From the NCBI GenBank assembly GCA_900758845.1, contig CAAESW010000068.1, positions 1-64,000 of the forward strand: DNA of 64,000 bases. The letters run 5' to 3'. Source of the stretch: an uncultured Collinsella sp. GTDB taxonomy: Bacteria > Actinomycetota > Coriobacteriia > Coriobacteriales > Coriobacteriaceae. The notes under the pieces were generated by a model. The model did no database searches. It was not told the DNA's origin and saw nothing but the letters and a program-made list of their open reading frames with translations. Numbering within the stretch: position 1 is the stretch's first letter; each line of letters begins with the position of its first letter. The translations under genes were made by a program, and so were the position numbers. This document shows positions 61,272 to 64,000 of the stretch, one piece after another.

Positions 61272-62579
61272 ATGACGGAGTCCTCTCAGCATACGTCTAA
61301 GCCCCAGGTCGAGGTTGAGGCCTCGGGCGGAGATGACAATAAGAGCGCACGCCGTGGCGCCATCTTTATCGGCGTCGTGCTGGTGGGTTATATCGTCTAT
61401 CTGGTGGTTACCGGGCAGATGGGGCAGTTCTGGGCCGCTATGTCGAGCGTCCAGGCGCCATGGCTCGTTGTCGCGTGTCTTTGCATGTTCATGTATCTGT
61501 TCTTTGGCATTGTGGCCTATGCGATCGCCGTCTGGCTCGACCCATATTCGCCCGTCGGTATTCGCGACCTCATTTCGGTCGAGGCGAGTGGCATCTTCTT
61601 TGGCAACCTGACGCCCATGATGATGGGCTCGACTCCCGCCCAGATCTACCGCCTGACCAAAGCGGGCCAAAATGTCGGCGAGGCCGGAGCAACGCAGTTC
61701 ACGCGCTTTATCGTGTACCAGTTTGGCCTCGTTGCCTGGGGCGCTATCCTACTGCTTGCTCGCATGCCGTTTTTCGCCGAGCGCTATGGTGACATGACGC
61801 TGCTGTGCGTCTTTAGCTTTGGCGGACACTGCTGCATTTTGCTGGGAATCTTCGCCGTCGCGCTCATGCCTAAGACCGTCACGCGCGTCGCCCATTGCAT
61901 CATCAATTGGCTCGAGCGCATTGGTGTCTCGGCCACTAAGATCGAGGGTTGGCGCACGTTTGTCGATGGCGAGATCTACTCCTTCTCCGAGAAGTTCAAG
62001 CTTTCGGCCGGACATTTTTCTTCCATGCTGCTCACCGTGTTTATCACCATGCTGCAGCTCGCGTTTTTCTATCTGGTGCCGTATTTCCTGATGCTTGCCT
62101 TTGGCCATCACGAGGTCGACTTTTTCTCGGTCATGGCCGCGAGCGCCTTTGTCCAGCTGCTGAGCTCTGCGGTTCCCTTGCCCGGTGGAACTGGTGGCGC
62201 TGAGGGCGGCTTTGCATTGTTCTTGGGTCATTTCTTCGGTTCGGCATCGACCGCCGGCTATCTGCTGTGGCGCCTCATTACGTTTATTGCACCGACCATT
62301 TTGGCTGCGCCCCTGCTGGGGCTTAAGAGCGCTCACAACGAGAGCATCCATGCGCGCTGGGATCGCGTGATGCGCAAGCTCGGTCGCACGCCTCAAACGC
62401 CCTCTGCGCCCACAAAGCCCCACCCCACGAATGCTGTTACCGTTGATCCCAAGAAGCAGGCTCAGAAGGCTTCTGGGACCGCTAAGCCGGCTCATAAAGC
62501 CTATGTGCGCCAGACAGGCGACGGTATTCGCGTATCTCCGTCGGCACTCAATAAGAAGAAGCACCCTAAGTCGCAGTAG
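61272..62579 (+). CDS. lysylphosphatidylglycerol synthase-type/UPF0104 membrane protein
   Basis: The 435-residue protein has about eight hydrophobic segments and the flippase-like UPF0104 (TIGR00374) hallmarks: IFFGNLTPMMMGSTPAQIYRL, QFTRFIVYQFGL and SSAVPLPGGTGGAEGGFALFLG. A basic Lys/Ala/Pro-rich cytosolic tail of about 65 residues follows. It lacks the soluble lysyl-transfer domain of full MprF, so a lipid flippase role is inferred. ATG 61272 follows GAAGGAG. A TACAAT box is at 61233-61238. Confidence 0.85.
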   Translation: MTESSQHTSKPQVEVEASGGDDNKSARRGAIFIGVVLVGYIVYLVVTGQMGQFWAAMSSVQAPWLVVACLCMFMYLFFGIVAYAIAVWLDPYSPVGIRDLISVEASGIFFGNLTPMMMGSTPAQIYRLTKAGQNVGEAGATQFTRFIVYQFGLVAWGAILLLARMPFFAERYGDMTLLCVFSFGGHCCILLGIFAVALMPKTVTRVAHCIINWLERIGVSATKIEGWRTFVDGEIYSFSEKFKLSAGHFSSMLLTVFITMLQLAFFYLVPYFLMLAFGHHEVDFFSVMAASAFVQLLSSAVPLPGGTGGAEGGFALFLGHFFGSASTAGYLLWRLITFIAPTILAAPLLGLKSAHNESIHARWDRVMRKLGRTPQTPSAPTKPHPTNAVTVDPKKQAQKASGTAKPAHKAYVRQTGDGIRVSPSALNKKKHPKSQ

Positions 62580-62695
62580 GGTAGTCGTGCGTTCTTCATG
62601 ATGCGGGGCATATTTGTGCTGTATGGGGGATAATCCTCTTACGCAGATTATCTCTCATCTGTTGATGAATGCTCGCATATCGAAGGGACACGCCC

Positions 62696-63307
62696 ATGGC
62701 AACCAGCAAACCGCGTCTTGACCGCCGCATTGTTCGCAGCCGTAATGCCATCCTTTCCGCTTTCGAGCGCCTGCTCATGGAAAAGCCGCTGGCAGACATT
62801 ACGGTGAGTGCCATCGCGCGCGAGGCCAATGTCGACCGCAAGACCTTCTACGTGCACTTTGGCACGGTTGACGGCCTGCTCGATGCCATTGCCGTCGATG
62901 TGGTGGAGATGGTTGTCGACTCGGTCGAGAAAACGCTTGCTTCAATGGACGGCGACACCAACGAGCGCGCTCTTGGCGCGGCGGCGACCTTCTTTAAAAC
63001 CGTTAACGAGGCACTGTGCAACAACTTGGTGCTCAATCGTCAGCTGATCGAGAACATTCCGCTCGATGATTTTATGGCTCGTCTTCGTGCGCCGCTCGAG
63101 CACGAGATTGCCGAACGCGATCTGCTGCCCCAAGGTCTCAAGGACGAGATGTTCGACTACTATCTGGCGTTTTTGCTGTCGGGTATTATCGGTATCTATC
63201 GCACGTGGGCGCTGTATGACGGCTCGGTTCCTATCGAGCGCGTCTCGGAGGTTGCTAACGACCTCACGCTCAACGGCCTGTCGAGTCTGGAATCTCGCTT
63301 CGAATAG
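62696..63307 (+). CDS. TetR/AcrR family transcriptional regulator
   Basis: The 203-residue protein has an N-terminal TetR HTH: RNAILSAFERLLMEKPLADI and VSAIAREANVDRKTFYVHFG (residues about 17-57). A helical ligand domain with a C-terminal hydrophobic segment LAFLLSGIIGIYRTW follows. The target is unknown; the upstream membrane protein gene is a candidate. ATG 62696 follows GAAGGGA. Confidence 0.9.
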   Translation: MATSKPRLDRRIVRSRNAILSAFERLLMEKPLADITVSAIAREANVDRKTFYVHFGTVDGLLDAIAVDVVEMVVDSVEKTLASMDGDTNERALGAAATFFKTVNEALCNNLVLNRQLIENIPLDDFMARLRAPLEHEIAERDLLPQGLKDEMFDYYLAFLLSGIIGIYRTWALYDGSVPIERVSEVANDLTLNGLSSLESRFE

Positions 63308-63331
63308 CATCGATAATTCAACAACTTAATG

Positions 63332-63400
63332 AAGTTGCGGTGGAATAGGGATCGTTTTGGCTATTGGAAGGCCGATCTAGTCCCTATTTCACCGTAACTT
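63332..63400. repeat. palindromic repeat, copy 2
   Basis: AAGTTGCGGTGGAATAGGGA (63332-63351) is inverted with two mismatches at 63381-63400. The left arm matches copy 1 at 54535 except for a few bases, while the loops differ. Confidence 0.75.
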
Positions 63401-63423
63401 AGTAATACTGTTTTGATGGTAAG

Positions 63424-63462
63424 GCGGAGCAGCCTCGAAGATAAGCTTCGAGGCTGCTCCGC
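63424..63462. terminator. strong hairpin between tetR and the radical SAM gene
   Basis: GCGGAGCAGCCTCGAAG and CTTCGAGGCTGCTCCGC form a 17-bp perfect stem with a 5-nt loop. A weak T run follows, and the genes on either side converge. Confidence 0.8.
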
Positions 63463-63495
63463 TTCATTTCTGAGCGTTTGTCGTGTAGGGCAGTA

Positions 63496-64000
63496 TTAAT
63501 CGCCGTTTTTGAGTATGCGGCCCTGTTTTTCGAACTTGTGCATGTCGCTATCGGCCATGCCCTGCGACTTGTCCTCGTGACGCTTGGCGTATAACGGATC
63601 GTCGGAGTCGTTCCAGATGCGGTCGGCGACAGGTGACCATGCCTCGGCGGCAGCCTGGGTCTTTTCGCGCAGCTGCTCGGGTGACTCCTTCTCGATTAGG
63701 TCGGTGCTCATTGCGCCACTCTCGGCGACCAGTTTGGGCAGCACGTCGGGATTCTCGAGCATGGGGCATGGTTTGAGGTAGTTGTCGTTAAACGGCATGT
63801 TCTCGTAGTACTTCATAAAGAGGGGAGAGCGCAGCGCGTCGAGTAAGCTCACATCGTGGATGTTGGCGTTTGAGTAGTGGATGAACACGCACGGCTCCAC
63901 GTCTCCGGCGGCGTTGATGTGCAGGTAGCGGCGGCCGCCGGCGATACATCCGCCTACAAACTCGCCGTCGTTTTGGAAGTCGAGCGTAAACAGCGGCTTC
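63496..64000 (-). CDS. radical SAM/SPASM-type protein, C-terminal part (cut by window edge)
   Basis: The visible 168 codons run past the right edge. They contain GGCIAGGRRYLHINAAGDVE followed by PCVFIHYSN, and later PCPMLENPD. This is the cysteine pattern of a SPASM-like domain that holds auxiliary iron-sulfur clusters in radical SAM proteins. The radical SAM CxxxCxxC core would lie outside the window. The substrate is unknown. The last 70 residues are charged and lack cysteines. Confidence 0.75.
   Translation of the reverse strand, partial: KPLFTLDFQNDGEFVGGCIAGGRRYLHINAAGDVEPCVFIHYSNANIHDVSLLDALRSPLFMKYYENMPFNDNYLKPCPMLENPDVLPKLVAESGAMSTDLIEKESPEQLREKTQAAAEAWSPVADRIWNDSDDPLYAKRHEDKSQGMADSDMHKFEKQGRILKNGD

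Overview
The window looks like a stretch of chromosome from a Coriobacteriia actinobacterium, most likely Collinsella or a close relative. The reasons are the high GC content with strong GC at third codon positions, a Gram-positive layout that mixes Firmicutes-like and actinobacterial gene orders, frequent GTG/TTG starts with clear Shine-Dalgarno sites, and a T-box leader on ileS. The genus call is inference from gene content; no database search was possible. Nearly all of the window is core housekeeping DNA. No CRISPR array, prophage or complete insertion sequence is visible.

Layout. (1) 1-410: the possible tail of a transposase and two identical tRNA-Asn genes. (2) 564-7292: asp23-fakA-recG-rsmD-coaD, then a coiled-coil protein, DUF177 and rpmF. 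(3) 7380-15454: lipid start and RNA/chromosome/secretion genes plsX-acpP-rnc-smc-ftsY-ffh. (4) 15571-23517: a DUF134/NifX metal-tail regulator with paired palindromes, thyA-folA, a SpoU methyltransferase, a MATE exporter, cobO, ftsH and DUF523. (5) 23566-27937: an iron-type alcohol/glycerol dehydrogenase, then an ileS T-box and ileS. (6) 28309-34493: lspA-rluD, a GT2 glycosyltransferase, a minimal prepilin peptidase, an HD dNTPase-like protein and rarA. (7) 34594-37753: a DUF948-like protein, a degenerate RsbW-like protein, a SigB-type sigma factor and an AI-2E family permease. (8) 37905-44581: alaS-ruvX-mltG-yqeG-aroK and a degraded AroB homologue. (9) 44714-51098: pepP-efp-asp23-nusB-xseB-tlyA-nadK-recN. 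(10) 51320-59228: a fructose PTS island with a MurR/RpiR regulator, fused EIIBCA, HPr, EI and two 1-phosphofructokinase paralogues. (11) 59424-64000: CCA-adding enzyme, two identical tRNA-Glu genes, a flippase-like membrane protein, a TetR regulator and a cut-off radical SAM/SPASM protein.

The clearest linked function is the PTS island: EI and HPr phosphorylate the fused fructose permease, its product is the substrate of the two PfkB kinases, and the RpiR regulator lies divergent from the permease behind a 12-bp-arm palindrome.

The most interesting observations are these. An AroB homologue beside an intact shikimate kinase has lost all metal ligands and the NAD glycine motif. The RsbW-like partner of a SigB-type factor lacks the ATP-binding boxes. 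Several intergenic palindromic elements are present: perfect 42-bp arms upstream of ptsH, 29-bp arms around the recN terminator, a two-copy palindromic repeat, and a roughly 100-nt folded element after ileS. A DUF134-NifX fusion with a His/Cys-rich tail has two near-identical operators 53 bp apart.
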